Assembly (NCBI GenBank): GCA_033439255.1
Contig: JAVRDV010000016.1
Span: 744,001 to 808,000, forward strand
Reading direction: 5' to 3'
Source: Hericium rajendrae
Taxonomy: Eukaryota > Basidiomycota > Agaricomycetes > Russulales > Hericiaceae
DNA: 64,000 nucleotides
Shown: in pieces, positions 33,683 through 43,772 of the stretch
Layout: the number at the start of each line of letters is the position of its first letter
Position numbering within the stretch: the stretch's first letter is position 1
Program-made: the position numbers and the translations under genes
Notes under the pieces: model-generated
The model's input: the letters and a program-made list of their open reading frames with translations, nothing else
What the model was told of the DNA's origin: nothing
Database searches by the model: none

Positions 33683-35087
33683 TGTAGCTATAGGTTGTGA
33701 GTTTTATTTGCAGTGCTGAGGTTTGTGTGTGTCGAAACACTTTGTAACTCTACTGTACCTCGAGAGTCTTAAGGGAGTCCGTCATCGGACAGGGAGATCA
33801 CGCGAAATATTGCACAAACCGGGCATTAGATTCCAGTAAACTACGATACAAACATGTACGCGGGCACTGAATGACTGCCGAGGGTGCGAATTTTATTCCA
33901 CCTCCACAAACTCCTACTAACTTCCACGAGAAATTGAAGTACTTGAGGCCTGAACGAGGCGCGGCGAATGAACGAATGGCGAGGCGGACGAGGTGGCATC
34001 AGGACATGGTAAGGCGGCGTAATTCGACCGGCTGTGAAGTGCGCAGCGACAGCGTAAGTGGAGGAATGGAGGCGAGACAGTGATCGAGCGACTTACCGAG
34101 TCACGAGCCATACGGCCCTCCCGTCACCCCAAACTCTCTCTCCGACGCGTCTCCGGGACATGCCAAGGGACCACTACTCGAGATTGCGATGGATTGACTG
34201 AATTAGGGGGGGGGTGTTCGCGCATGCCGAGGATGGCGCGGACATGGATAGGATGAGGATAGGTGGGGAATTGGGAAACACGCGTGCCATTGGGCACTAC
34301 GGCATGTCGGTGAAGACACACGACAGGAGGCGGTATAGCCTTGGCTTTTGACAATTTTTGTTCTTTTTCTGGGCCAAGGTAAGTACGTCGCATCAAGTTC
34401 GAGCGAGGCGCACGACTTACTTGGGTTTTCCAGCTGATGGACGGGACGGACGGGCTAACCAAGCAGAGAGTCGAATCGAGATTTATGGAGAAGCAGCACG
34501 GCTTACGGCGTTCGTGCCGGCGCACGAATAATGTACAACAAATCTAGAAATGAAGGCGAGACGGAACGAAGGGGAAAGTGGGAGCGAGCAAAGCCGCACG
34601 AGTCAGCTAACTTGAGCTCGAAATGAGCTAAGGCTGCTTACCTAGAGCCTCACCCTATCATACAATTCATCCTGAACGAGCGAACGCGAAAGTTGAGCGA
34701 GGTGCGAGTTCAAGACAAAAAACGAAGAGTGAGTGGATGAGCTCTAAGGCAAAAGGTGGGACCACGCAAGGCAAACGCACCTCCGGCAAAGTCCGGCTGA
34801 CCCTACGCTGGGGTCACAAGTGACTTCGAGGAGGGGGTCATGGATTTTTGTCGATTGGGGACTGAGAAATACAATTGTTGACCAGAGGTTTCTTGAGGGA
34901 ATCTTCGATAGCACTAGAATACAGAATATGGAGTCGAGATGGGAAGGAAAGGGAAGTGAGGGGAATTTAGACTTGATTTTCTTGATTTTCACGAGATCGA
35001 GAGGGCTTGGGCGAAATAAAACGCTGCGCGTGGGGAACTTCGATTTGAGTCATCCTGGGGCCCGAAGATTAATAAGCAGAACATACT
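33683..35087. other. non-coding gap between the protease ORF and pol
   Basis: This 1.4-kb stretch inside the retrotransposon carries only short unconvincing open frames on both strands, plus a G-run near 34206. In most Ty3/Gypsy elements protease and RT are adjacent or overlapping, so the gap may be a spliced intron, an internal promoter region for pol, or an insertion. Confidence 0.55.
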
Positions 35088-38000
35088 TTAGATGGGCTGA
35101 CCACCATACTCTTCGAGTTGCTGGTCAAAAACCTCCAAAATATGGTGCTCCGCGCGGCTGAGACGTTGAAAATACACTGCATCGGCCGGTTGAGACTCCA
35201 AGATTCCTGAATCCACCAACTGCTTGATCAGATGATCGTCGCCAAAGCGGCTCTCCATGAGGAAATGGACCGCCTCCGAGAACTTGTGGTGGCCCCATAG
35301 TTGATAAACGCTGGAAAGGGCTATAAGGAACGTGACCTCCTGCGCCCGGAACAGTGAAGGATGGGGAGGAGAAGACATTCGCCGGGCGGTCTCCGCGCGA
35401 AGGCGTCGGGAGGCTGGGCTGACCAAAAACATTCGTTGTGCGGGGCTGAGAGTTGGTGGCAAAAGGATAACATCCAGGGCGTGGAGGAGATCGAGCACGA
35501 ACTTGTGCAGACGCTGCCGCCAGAACATGTAGACTTTGAGGTTCCACCCTGCCAGCGTCGCGTGCTGGACTGAGAGCTGGTCGTTGTAGCGGTTTACGCA
35601 TAAAGGGCCCTCCATCCGGCCGATGGGCACGCGATCGTGGGCGCACGGCAGGTCGTGATCTGTGAGCATCGCGGTCGGAATGGGGTCGGGCGTTCGAGCG
35701 TACAGGTCTGGAAACAGGTTTCTGAGGACTTGCGGATCGACGTGACGTAGTTCGTCGAATAAACTGGCGAGGTACGGGATAAGTGTCGCGCACGTGCTGG
35801 GAACGTTTTCGTCTGACTTGTCTGAATTAGCCTTGTTCAATTCTGGAGACTGCCAGGACTCACCGCGTGCGGTCTCGGCATACCCTCCATTCTCTACCAC
35901 AGCAGATCCCTCCCTTTGGAACTCGCGCACATTCGGGGCATTCTCATCGGGGTCGAAGCCCAGTGTCGGCGTCGTCGGCGGGTCCGAAGGCTCTGGAGTT
36001 GTGCGCGTTGTGGACGAGATCGAGGTGAGCAAAGGGATACTTGAATCGCGGCTGATCGACAGGTTGACCGTGGTGATCGAGTCGTCAGAGTCGTCGTCCC
36101 TACTTCCTTCAGAGGCAAGACCAGGCGCCGGACAAAAGAACGAGTCGTTCTCGTCGTACGCGATCCCAGCCATGTCGAACAGCGGCATAGGCGTGCTGGA
36201 ATGCGGAACGGGATTCATGATAGGATGAGGATAGGTTGGATCGGCGAGTGCTGCGAAGACAGTCGAGGACTGCATCGTGGACTGAGCGGGACCGGTGGAG
36301 TTGGCAGTAGGTGTTGCAGCAGGCTCGGGCTGCGAAGGCTGCAAAGCGACATCCGTGCGTTGCGCCGTGTCGCGCAAAACTGTAGCAGGCGCGATGCGGA
36401 CTGTGCCAGAATAAAAACGAGGCTGGGATTGATTTTGAATTGCGTGCGTACTGGGCTTCATCCTAACGCAAGACCTTCTCTCGCCCTCGTCGGGCTTGTA
36501 CTCCATGCGAACAGACGGCTCGGCAAGCTCCTCCAACACATCAGGAGAGCTCGTGCTTGCTTTCTTGTGAGTTTTCTTGCGATTAATAACCGTGGACTTG
36601 TCATGCAGCTTCGGGTCTTCTGGGGCATACAGGTCCTCGATATCAACGATGTCGGAGTCATCTCCGCGGCACTTCTTGGAGCTGCAAAAGCTAGAGCTGT
36701 GGCAGCTGGAGCTGTCGTCGGACTTCGCCTTGCGCTTGAGCTCAGCGTCGCGCGTCGGAATGGGCGGGCACTGGCCTAGAAGCAACGGAGAACGACCGTC
36801 GCGAGGCGAACGAGGGTCCACGAAACTAATTAAAGTGGGAAAACCGTCGGTGCTGGGGAAGAGAAAGGATGCGGGTGTAACATACTGCATAGACAGATCC
36901 AGGAAGGAATCTTGACGATAAAGTTGACTTGAGTTGTTGAAAGGAGTGTTCTGCGGCGTCGACGGCTGCGTTGGGACCATCCCTGAGAACTCGCGGACGA
37001 TCGGCTGGGGAGGAGCGATGGAGGGATTATTCTGAAGGAGCTGAGAGATCGGCGGCCCAGCGGATGAAGATGGAGACGATGTGTCGACAAGGAATGGGAC
37101 TTGCATGGTTGGAGGCCAACGACTGATACCGGGGCCCGCAGACGACGGCTTCTTGAAGTAACGTACCAAGGCTGAACCATACTCAATATTCGGGGGGGAA
37201 TTTGGCGGAAAGACCATCTGTGCGACTCGGAGCAGAAGGAAGTCTTCGTACTCCTCAGCGGTAGGTCCATCCTGCCCGCGCCGGCCTAAGGGAATACCGG
37301 ATCGCGATGAGAAGATTGTGTCGCATAGCGCACCTTGGCGTTCAAGCTGAGTCTCGTCACTGAGTCCTCGAAGGATGGACTCGTACAGCGAACGCCCGTC
37401 GCCCACACCGTTCCAGTCGGCGGGCGGAATTGGGTTGCGCTGCTCGGGGATGGGGGCAAGGTCGAGTTGAAGACTTCCAAGGGAGAACGGGGGTGGGCGG
37501 CAGAAAGAGGACATAAGGGGGTACGGAAGAGTGGGGGGGGAGGATTCATTGAGTCGCTCGTGGGGATTTATAGTCAGCAGTTCCTCAATCTCGTCCCAAG
37601 AGAATTGAGTACTTACCGGGATTCCGCGCAGGCGCAAGAGTCCTGCTGCCACCTCCAGGTCTTCGAGAGTGAAAGTGGGTACTAACATAGATGGTGCCTC
37701 CGAGCCTGCCAAGATTAGATCGATCTGAGATGCTTCCGTTCCGTTGTTGATCGAACCTGGCTTCTCCCGATCCGAGATTCGAAGACGATCGAGATTCATC
37801 AAATCGGGCTCGACTGTGCAGACAAAGACCCGCGGCATTGTTCTGCCTTCAAGATACTTTGCCTCCGCATCATTAGGTGAGTTATATTCTACCATTACTT
37901 CGAACCGGGATTTATCTACATCCCAAGGATCCTTAAACACAAGATACGTACCTTCTGAACGCTCATCGATGGTCACAAAATTCTGACACTGCCAAGGTCT

Positions 38001-39542
38001 CCCGAGGAGCAGCGGGAACGGGACGTGATCACCCACAAACATGTCTGCTTCAGTATTGAGATTTCCGATGGCCAAAGGTACGTTGGTGACTAATCCTACC
38101 AATTCCTTGGACTGACCATTTGCATCCTTCATTTGTATTGTCTTCGAGATATCACGCGGCAAGCCGATCGCCTCACGCCAAACACGTTTGTTGACCACAT
38201 TGAGCTGCGAACCGGTGTCCACAATTGCGGTAATGTAATTCTTCCCGCTTCGTACCTTTATCCTAATAAGATCGCCTTGTAGGTCGTGATGGTCCGGCGC
38301 ATCGATTCTGATCTGTCGGTACGCTACTCCCTCGTTTGCGCGCGATGCTCGGTGCAAAGGCTGCGCAACCCTGGGGAATGCGTCATACCATACGGATTCA
38401 GACTCGTCGAGGTCTGAGGAATTTCCCACCACGGCCACTGCGCTAACGGGCGTATATGGTGAGACTTCGTTTGCTGGCTTGTATTTAATACTTTCTGATA
38501 AAACTTGCGCAATATCCTTAGATATTCCTATGATTTCTCCTACTTTCAAGGCTACAGGTGTGTCCAGTACTCGAGCTAACACCTTCGAGGGTTCAACTAC
38601 TGACGAAATCGCTGACTGTTTAGGCAGTCGGTGCGTATCCACGCTGTCTCCTTTCCCTCCGCCATCCACATTCTTCGCCGGCGCTAGGCGACTGCGACGG
38701 GCCCCCGTCTCGCGCATCTCAACATCTTCGTGGATGTTCTCATCACGCGTGCCGTCGAATGCCGGTGCACGAGTGTCGATCGGACGGATAGGGTTTCGAA
38801 CAGGTGGGGTCTCTTGACTTGCAAGTGAGTCATTCTTATTCATTTCTCCTTCGGCTTCATTCCATGAGCTTCGGGCTCTGGTCCTTGGATGACCAGATAC
38901 TTCTCCAGGGATCTTCGGCGCATGCGTGGGCCTGGGTGCCAATGTGTTGTCGTTCGGTGCCGGGACGGGCTGGGGTGGATTCGCGCGGGTTCTGCTGGAA
39001 ATTGGGCCCGACGAGGATTCACGAACGCGGGCTCGTTGGGCCGGACTCAAAGGAGGTACGTGAACTCCGTCGAACAAGTCCTTCTTCGCTTGTGTTCCTG
39101 CTGACTCACGCGGGCTCATCTTCGTGCTGGCTTTCTTACCACTCTCGACAGGAAAAACTTCAATCTCGCTGTCACTATATTCACCAGGAATGAAATAGCG
39201 AGACGGTAGGTCGTCTTCGGAGGATTCAAAATTGCTCAAGCCGATTGCTGTGACATAGTTCGCAGAGGGCGCTGCATGCTGAGCAGCTTGCTCGCATTTA
39301 ATAGCGCTGAGGAGGGTCTCGTTGGGCAGGCGTTGGACGCGTTGTCCATTTGAGTACGTGTATTTACCCCCAAGATCCCGTACTAATGTTTGATTGTCTA
39401 TTAGTCTACGCAACTCAAGGCAAGTTCCCATGCCATGTCCGCGTGCACCGCACCCATAGCAAGTCATGTCCCCACCCCGAAAGGGCTGAGTCTCCTGTAT
39501 CGTTGGGACTGGCGCGGACTGCGAGAAACTATTTGCAGCCAT
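35088..39542 (-). CDS. zinc-knuckle and aspartic-protease polyprotein with a long unknown C-terminal region
   Basis: An uninterrupted frame of about 1480 residues. Near the N-terminus is a CCHC knuckle, CYGCGARGHGMGTC, the nucleocapsid-type zinc finger normally in gag. Around residues 430-560 is a retropepsin-like protease: NYITAIVDTGSQLNVV (active-site D-T-G), then LGRPWQCQNFV. The following roughly 900 residues are S/T/P-rich, with acidic and basic patches and an ordered C-terminal part (FLIALSSVYQLWGHHKFSEAV, SRAEHHILEVFDQQLEE). I recognise no domain in that extension. The chosen start is the first ATG (39542); the frame is open a little further upstream without an ATG, so expression could also use a gag-linked frameshift. 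The ORF being intact over 4.4 kb argues for recent selection. Confidence 0.85.
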   Translation of the reverse strand: MAANSFSQSAPVPTIQETQPFRGGDMTCYGCGARGHGMGTCLELRRLIDNQTLVRDLGGKYTYSNGQRVQRLPNETLLSAIKCEQAAQHAAPSANYVTAIGLSNFESSEDDLPSRYFIPGEYSDSEIEVFPVESGKKASTKMSPRESAGTQAKKDLFDGVHVPPLSPAQRARVRESSSGPISSRTRANPPQPVPAPNDNTLAPRPTHAPKIPGEVSGHPRTRARSSWNEAEGEMNKNDSLASQETPPVRNPIRPIDTRAPAFDGTRDENIHEDVEMRETGARRSRLAPAKNVDGGGKGDSVDTHRLPKQSAISSVVEPSKVLARVLDTPVALKVGEIIGISKDIAQVLSESIKYKPANEVSPYTPVSAVAVVGNSSDLDESESVWYDAFPRVAQPLHRASRANEGVAYRQIRIDAPDHHDLQGDLIRIKVRSGKNYITAIVDTGSQLNVVNKRVWREAIGLPRDISKTIQMKDANGQSKELVGLVTNVPLAIGNLNTEADMFVGDHVPFPLLLGRPWQCQNFVTIDERSEGTYLVFKDPWDVDKSRFEVMVEYNSPNDAEAKYLEGRTMPRVFVCTVEPDLMNLDRLRISDREKPGSINNGTEASQIDLILAGSEAPSMLVPTFTLEDLEVAAGLLRLRGIPVSTQFSWDEIEELLTINPHERLNESSPPTLPYPLMSSFCRPPPFSLGSLQLDLAPIPEQRNPIPPADWNGVGDGRSLYESILRGLSDETQLERQGALCDTIFSSRSGIPLGRRGQDGPTAEEYEDFLLLRVAQMVFPPNSPPNIEYGSALVRYFKKPSSAGPGISRWPPTMQVPFLVDTSSPSSSAGPPISQLLQNNPSIAPPQPIVREFSGMVPTQPSTPQNTPFNNSSQLYRQDSFLDLSMQYVTPASFLFPSTDGFPTLISFVDPRSPRDGRSPLLLGQCPPIPTRDAELKRKAKSDDSSSCHSSSFCSSKKCRGDDSDIVDIEDLYAPEDPKLHDKSTVINRKKTHKKASTSSPDVLEELAEPSVRMEYKPDEGERRSCVRMKPSTHAIQNQSQPRFYSGTVRIAPATVLRDTAQRTDVALQPSQPEPAATPTANSTGPAQSTMQSSTVFAALADPTYPHPIMNPVPHSSTPMPLFDMAGIAYDENDSFFCPAPGLASEGSRDDDSDDSITTVNLSISRDSSIPLLTSISSTTRTTPEPSDPPTTPTLGFDPDENAPNVREFQREGSAVVENGGYAETARGESWQSPELNKANSDKSDENVPSTCATLIPYLASLFDELRHVDPQVLRNLFPDLYARTPDPIPTAMLTDHDLPCAHDRVPIGRMEGPLCVNRYNDQLSVQHATLAGWNLKVYMFWRQRLHKFVLDLLHALDVILLPPTLSPAQRMFLVSPASRRLRAETARRMSSPPHPSLFRAQEVTFLIALSSVYQLWGHHKFSEAVHFLMESRFGDDHLIKQLVDSGILESQPADAVYFQRLSRAEHHILEVFDQQLEEYGGQPI

Positions 39543-39662
39543 GCGGGACCAATTGAAGGGCGGACGAGGCAACTGAGGGGAATTTGAGACATGCGGAGGT
39601 GGATCTCGTTGGAGGATTGTCCCCTGCGATATAGAAGTACGATTTTCATTGCTTGTACGGGG

Positions 39663-40841
39663 TCAGATGGTCGGGCGCGCTGTCACTTCCCTGACACGCT
39701 CGTCAAGCCTGATTGCCTTAAAATATACAAGACCATAGCTTGGATCATCTGTTGGCATGGAATTAAGTTGCTGAATTAATTCTTCGACTTGTCCTTTGTC
39801 TTGATTTCTTGCTGGAGAAGGTGATCGAATGCGATTCTTCGGGTAAAATTTGATGGCCTCATCATGCTTCTGGAATCTGACCTTCCTATCTTTCTTATGC
39901 TGGGAGGACCTAGACTTCTTCTTGATGCGCTCATCCTCAGAGGTCTCAGAATCAGAATCATCACTGTCAGAGTCTCCCGACCAGTTTGTTCCTATACTTT
40001 CCTCGAGGCCAATATACCCTGCATCTTGCTGGAAGCTATTGCGAAGGAGAATCCCTTCAGCAACTTCATTGACTTGTTCCATGGTAAATGGCTGAGTATG
40101 ATCATGGTATGGATATTTCCCATGAATGTGCTGATCAATTTTGGCAAGGAGTCCACTTCCAATGCCCATCCAGAAATATAAATCTTCTTCTCTTTTATCA
40201 ATCTTGTGGGCCTTCCTAAGCCAACCTGAAATACTGACAAAACCTCTACAGTATTTACGCCAGGCTCCCATATCACCCATTCTCTTATACTGAGACTTCT
40301 CAACAAAGTCAACTAAATCTTTCTTGGAATATCTTTTATTCAAACGATCTGCATCGAAGTAACGAGCAATATCTTTCTTAAGCTGAGCCCAATTAGGGGT
40401 CTGAAAGCTATTTAGAGCCTCAATTAAGTCTGCTGCCTTTCGCGAGCAGTACTGGACTACAAGCTCACATTTTTCTGCATCAGTAACTACATTGTTCTGA
40501 CAACAAAGAGATTCGAAGGTCCTCAAGAACCTATCCACCAAGTAATATTCCCCTTTGAACTTGAGGGGGGCATGCTTGGTGCCAGGCAAGGGCATTGTAA
40601 GGGCTGATGGAGTAGCTGGATTCTGCATCGGATTTTGATTTGGATTGTTCTGTGTTTGAATTGGATTTACTGGATTTTGATTTTGAATCTGAACTGGAGG
40701 AAGCTGAACTGGCTGGAGAACTGGAGAATGATGGCTAGATGTCACTGGAGAATGTGAACCTGAATCAGAATCCAAAAATGGAGAAGATGGAGGTCCTGAA
40801 TCGGATTGGGATGTCAGATGAATGTCGGGCTGATCAGTCAT
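39663..40841 (-). CDS. gag: gag-like capsid protein
   Basis: The first ORF downstream of the 5' LTR and primer-binding site, 392 residues. A disordered S/P/N/Q-rich N-terminus is followed by a Ty3-type gag core: GTKHAPLKFKGEYYLVDRFL, SLCCQNNVVTDAEKCELVV, YCSRKAADLIEALNSF, WAQLKKDIARYFD, then YKRMGDMGAWRKYCRGFVSI. This matches retrotransposon capsid helices, which build the particle that packages RNA. The C-terminus has an acidic DSDSDDSDSETSEDE stretch and a K/R-rich segment. The zinc knuckle is not here but at the start of the next ORF. Stop at 39663; the next ORF starts 120 bases downstream. Confidence 0.88.
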   Translation of the reverse strand: MTDQPDIHLTSQSDSGPPSSPFLDSDSGSHSPVTSSHHSPVLQPVQLPPVQIQNQNPVNPIQTQNNPNQNPMQNPATPSALTMPLPGTKHAPLKFKGEYYLVDRFLRTFESLCCQNNVVTDAEKCELVVQYCSRKAADLIEALNSFQTPNWAQLKKDIARYFDADRLNKRYSKKDLVDFVEKSQYKRMGDMGAWRKYCRGFVSISGWLRKAHKIDKREEDLYFWMGIGSGLLAKIDQHIHGKYPYHDHTQPFTMEQVNEVAEGILLRNSFQQDAGYIGLEESIGTNWSGDSDSDDSDSETSEDERIKKKSRSSQHKKDRKVRFQKHDEAIKFYPKNRIRSPSPARNQDKGQVEELIQQLNSMPTDDPSYGLVYFKAIRLDERVREVTARPTI

Positions 40842-40972
40842 GGATCAGAAAGGGGATGGATTTAATGGATAATACGAAATCTTGCTGTGATCTTGAATTT
40901 TCTCTTGAAGGGACTTGCTGAGCACTTGCTGGAAACAAGGGCTTAAAACCAAGCAAAGAACCCAAAACAACT

Positions 40973-40990
40973 CCCTCGCGGTGGGCTCCA
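40973..40990 (-). promoter_or_regulatory. primer-binding site
   Basis: Two bases inside the 5' LTR the minus strand reads TGGAGCCCACCGCGAGGG. It begins TGG as expected for pairing with a tRNA 3' CCA end; the plus strand reads CCCTCGCGGTGGGCTCCA, which looks like a tRNA 3' terminus. The tRNA species was not identified. Confidence 0.75.
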
Positions 40991-40992
40991 GA

Positions 40993-43768
40993 TGTCGTGA
41001 CGGTGGCGTGGTTCGAAGGATATGAATATATATATTTCAGGCTTATGAACAACCCAAAATATAAATCAAATCACACTACCCTAGATACTATCAGGTTTTC
41101 CACTTTCCCAGATGTACCTAGTCGTTCGAGGAGTTTATCAGGTTTTTCTCTTTGTCGTATGGTTGAACAGCTCTTTGTATGCTTCTCTTTGCTAGTGCTT
41201 ATTTTGTGGGTTTTATAGCAGAATTGCTTGGTCTTGTGTATGCTCCCACAAATAGAACCAAACAAAACTTCGGAATAGCTGGGTCGTAAAAGTTGTAAGA
41301 GTGCCGAAACTCCGAGAAGGCTTGAGCTTGAAGTGTCGAGACTTGAGGTCGTAAAGGTCGTAAAGGTCGTAACTTGGTCTTGTGTGAACTAAAACTGGAT
41401 GGCGATATTCAATACGTACTATGGACGTCGAATGGAACTAGACTTGAATCGATGAGTTGCTTACGTACCACAGACGTAAAAGCAAAGATAGGACTTAAGT
41501 GAACCAACTAACTAACTAGCCTTCCAATCGGTCTAGTAGCTAAACTTACCTTAACTCAAATGCTTCACACTTATTCTCACTCTGGAGATGGTGGTTTAAA
41601 ATCAAGTGGTTGATTGGGGGGGTTAGGTCAATCTGGAGCTCCTTATATACCTTTTGGGGCCCCGAGAATGAACTTCCATATATGTACATGATGCTACACT
41701 ACTGTGAGAACTATCTACTATGTATGTAACCTTAGAGTATTTCCTGCATTTATTAGTGATTTATAATGAGCTTTATAAGCAAACTTGGCTTTGTAATGCT
41801 GCATTCTTTGCTTATTAAGTGCATTTGTAATCACATTCTCGCTTACTGATCTGATTCATAATCACATTTCCTGCTTATAAATCCACTTTCTTAGTACTCT
41901 GCATGCTTTATAATACATCTTTCCTGCTTTGTAATCCCAAATCTTGCTTTGTAGTCAGAGATTCTGCTTTATAAGCTTTGTTTATTACTATTTGACACTT
42001 TATCAGTGCTCTGTAAGCAAATGTGCTTACAAATCCACTGCCCTGTCAGCCTGTGGGCTAGGCAGACTCATCACTTGTAAACTTGTTGAACCATGGACTA
42101 GAGCTATTCTTCATTCTTAGACTGTTTACAAATTTGAGTATTTATTTTTACTTAATTTTTACAGTCATTCAGACTTAGTTCTGAGTCCTGGCACTTGTTC
42201 TCATTCTATTACTAGACATAGAATAGCTCAAGTTTACTTTCAAATATCTTTAAGATTTATCTAGCTTTACTGTAAACCTTCAAGCTTTCTGAACATGTCA
42301 CCGAACGAATGTATTCCATCATGACGAACAAACTACGGACAACTGCTGCATGTGACGTATAGTATGCGCGCTCATCATAGCCGAGTAAACAATAGTAGTA
42401 AAGTCCACGTAGCACTTCCTAACTCGTGACAGATGAGGAAAAATGATGAAGTCGACGAAGGAGGGTGCGATGGGACAGATGGTCGTGTGATTAATGCAGA
42501 AGGTCCGAATAGCTCGCGCGCAAAGATCGACATGTGGAATATGATGACAGATAGCGTAGATGCGAAAATGAGTGACGACGATGCGATCACAAGCGAAGCA
42601 TGAGACAAAACAAAACATACGAGCAGTCCATGGCTGCATTCCCTCTCCTCAGATGTAGTACCGTTCCTTCCCTGTCAAGATATCCATCTTGCATGACCAC
42701 CGCCGCAACTGCTCCACCCTCTCCTCATCCTCAGGGTCGACATTGTCGGGGAGGACGAATGGCCGGTTGTGGATCTGCCTGTCACCTGCTGGGTCGAATG
42801 GTTCGTGGATGTCGATCGGATGGCGGCAGCTAAGGAGAGCGAGGATGGGATAGTAGCGAGGGAGCTCGGTCCAGATGCGAGGGACCACGAGCTGGACACT
42901 TGTCGGTTCGTACCCCCGAGTGTCTTCACGCTCTGCTCGGAAGTGCACCCAGGTTGGGCCGACGTGCGAGATCTTGGCCAAGCGAGCTCGGGTGGTGAGG
43001 GTGGTCTCCTTGTAAGTCAGCACCAGCTCGACGAGCAGGCCTTTGCGGATGCGAAGGGATGGGCGCTGTGTGACGAACCAGCTGAGCGAGTAGGCAGGAT
43101 ACCGTGCCTCTACCGAGAGATGACGATAGGAGGAGGGATACGTGAGGTGGTCATCATCATCGAGGTCATTGACGATCTGGAGAGGAGAGGAGGGACGAGG
43201 TGGTAGGGCATGCTGGTCCGGTGGGGCTATCCCACCTGGCCGTTGACACGAGGCAGGGCGCACGGCACTTATCGATGCTCTGCTCGAGATAGACATCCTG
43301 GGGAATCCTGACGTGGGCTGTACACCTGAGATGACCGAATTAGGTAGCACGTGGCGGGTGTATTCGTGGGTTACTCGGACTTCGATGGGATTGTCCTTGA
43401 AGATTGGATTGACGAGCAGCGGATAAAGCTGTGCGTCAAGAGATGAGCGGTGAGGGCAGAAAATACCGAGCATGGTTGCCAGGTGACGCTGTGTGTCAAC
43501 GCGAACCCTTTAATATCATTCTTGCTTCCACATGAATATTACTGAATCTTAAGATCGGGCGCCAGACTGCAGGTTGATGGTGATCGGGATCTTGAATCTG
43601 GGTCTCGACTTGGTCCGGTCGCTTGGTTCTTGCCGATCAGGTCCCATAGTGTTCAGCAACCCATTTATCGGCCCATACCGATCTATCGCACACCGATACC
43701 GATCTATCGTACAATTTTAATCACTGAATCACTTAGGTCGATGATCAAAACGGGTTTTGTTCACGACA
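40993..43768 (-). repeat. 5' LTR (element orientation), 2776 bp
   Basis: Near-identical to 27445-30220. The seven differences seen are all transitions, six of them at CpG/TpG or CpG/CpA pairs. The outer end borders ACGT and the continuation of the split transposase gene. Confidence 0.95.
42649..43473 (-). CDS. 274-residue ORF inside the 5' LTR, unknown function
   Basis: Twin of the ORF at 29101-29925, intact from ATG to stop. It lies early in the 5' LTR in element order. If transcription starts upstream of it, it would be the first open frame on the transcript. No domain is recognised. Confidence 0.5.
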   Translation of the reverse strand: MLGIFCPHRSSLDAQLYPLLVNPIFKDNPIEVRVTHEYTRHVLPNSVISGVQPTSGFPRMSISSRASISAVRPASCQRPGGIAPPDQHALPPRPSSPLQIVNDLDDDDHLTYPSSYRHLSVEARYPAYSLSWFVTQRPSLRIRKGLLVELVLTYKETTLTTRARLAKISHVGPTWVHFRAEREDTRGYEPTSVQLVVPRIWTELPRYYPILALLSCRHPIDIHEPFDPAGDRQIHNRPFVLPDNVDPEDEERVEQLRRWSCKMDILTGKERYYI

Positions 43769-43772
43769 ACGT
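43769..43772. repeat. target-site duplication, right copy (ACGT)
   Basis: Matches 27441-27444. With one copy removed, the transposase frame runs straight from VVNVV into a YVEFLHERTKP segment. Confidence 0.75.

Larger units (their letters stand above)
27445..43768 (-). mobile_element. giant Ty3/Gypsy LTR retrotransposon, 16.3 kb
   Basis: Two direct 2776-bp LTRs (27445-30220 and 40993-43768, offset 13548 throughout) begin TG and end CA and enclose a 10.8-kb internal region coding on the minus strand. In element order these are gag (40841-39663), a zinc-knuckle/protease ORF (39542-35088), a 1.4-kb gap, and RT-RNase H-integrase (33682-30284). RT-RNase H-integrase is the Ty3/Gypsy order. A primer-binding site lies two bases inside the 5' LTR. 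Inspection of the two LTRs shows about seven differences, all transitions, so insertion is recent. A single stop codon in pol is the only obvious defect. The element sits inside another transposon's gene and is bounded by a 4-bp duplication. No convincing polypurine tract was seen next to the 3' LTR. Confidence 0.93.

Noticed and set aside
35125-36779. Alternative frames inside the zinc-knuckle/protease ORF
   Set aside because: They overlap a continuous 4.4-kb ORF and have no domain; treated as shadows.
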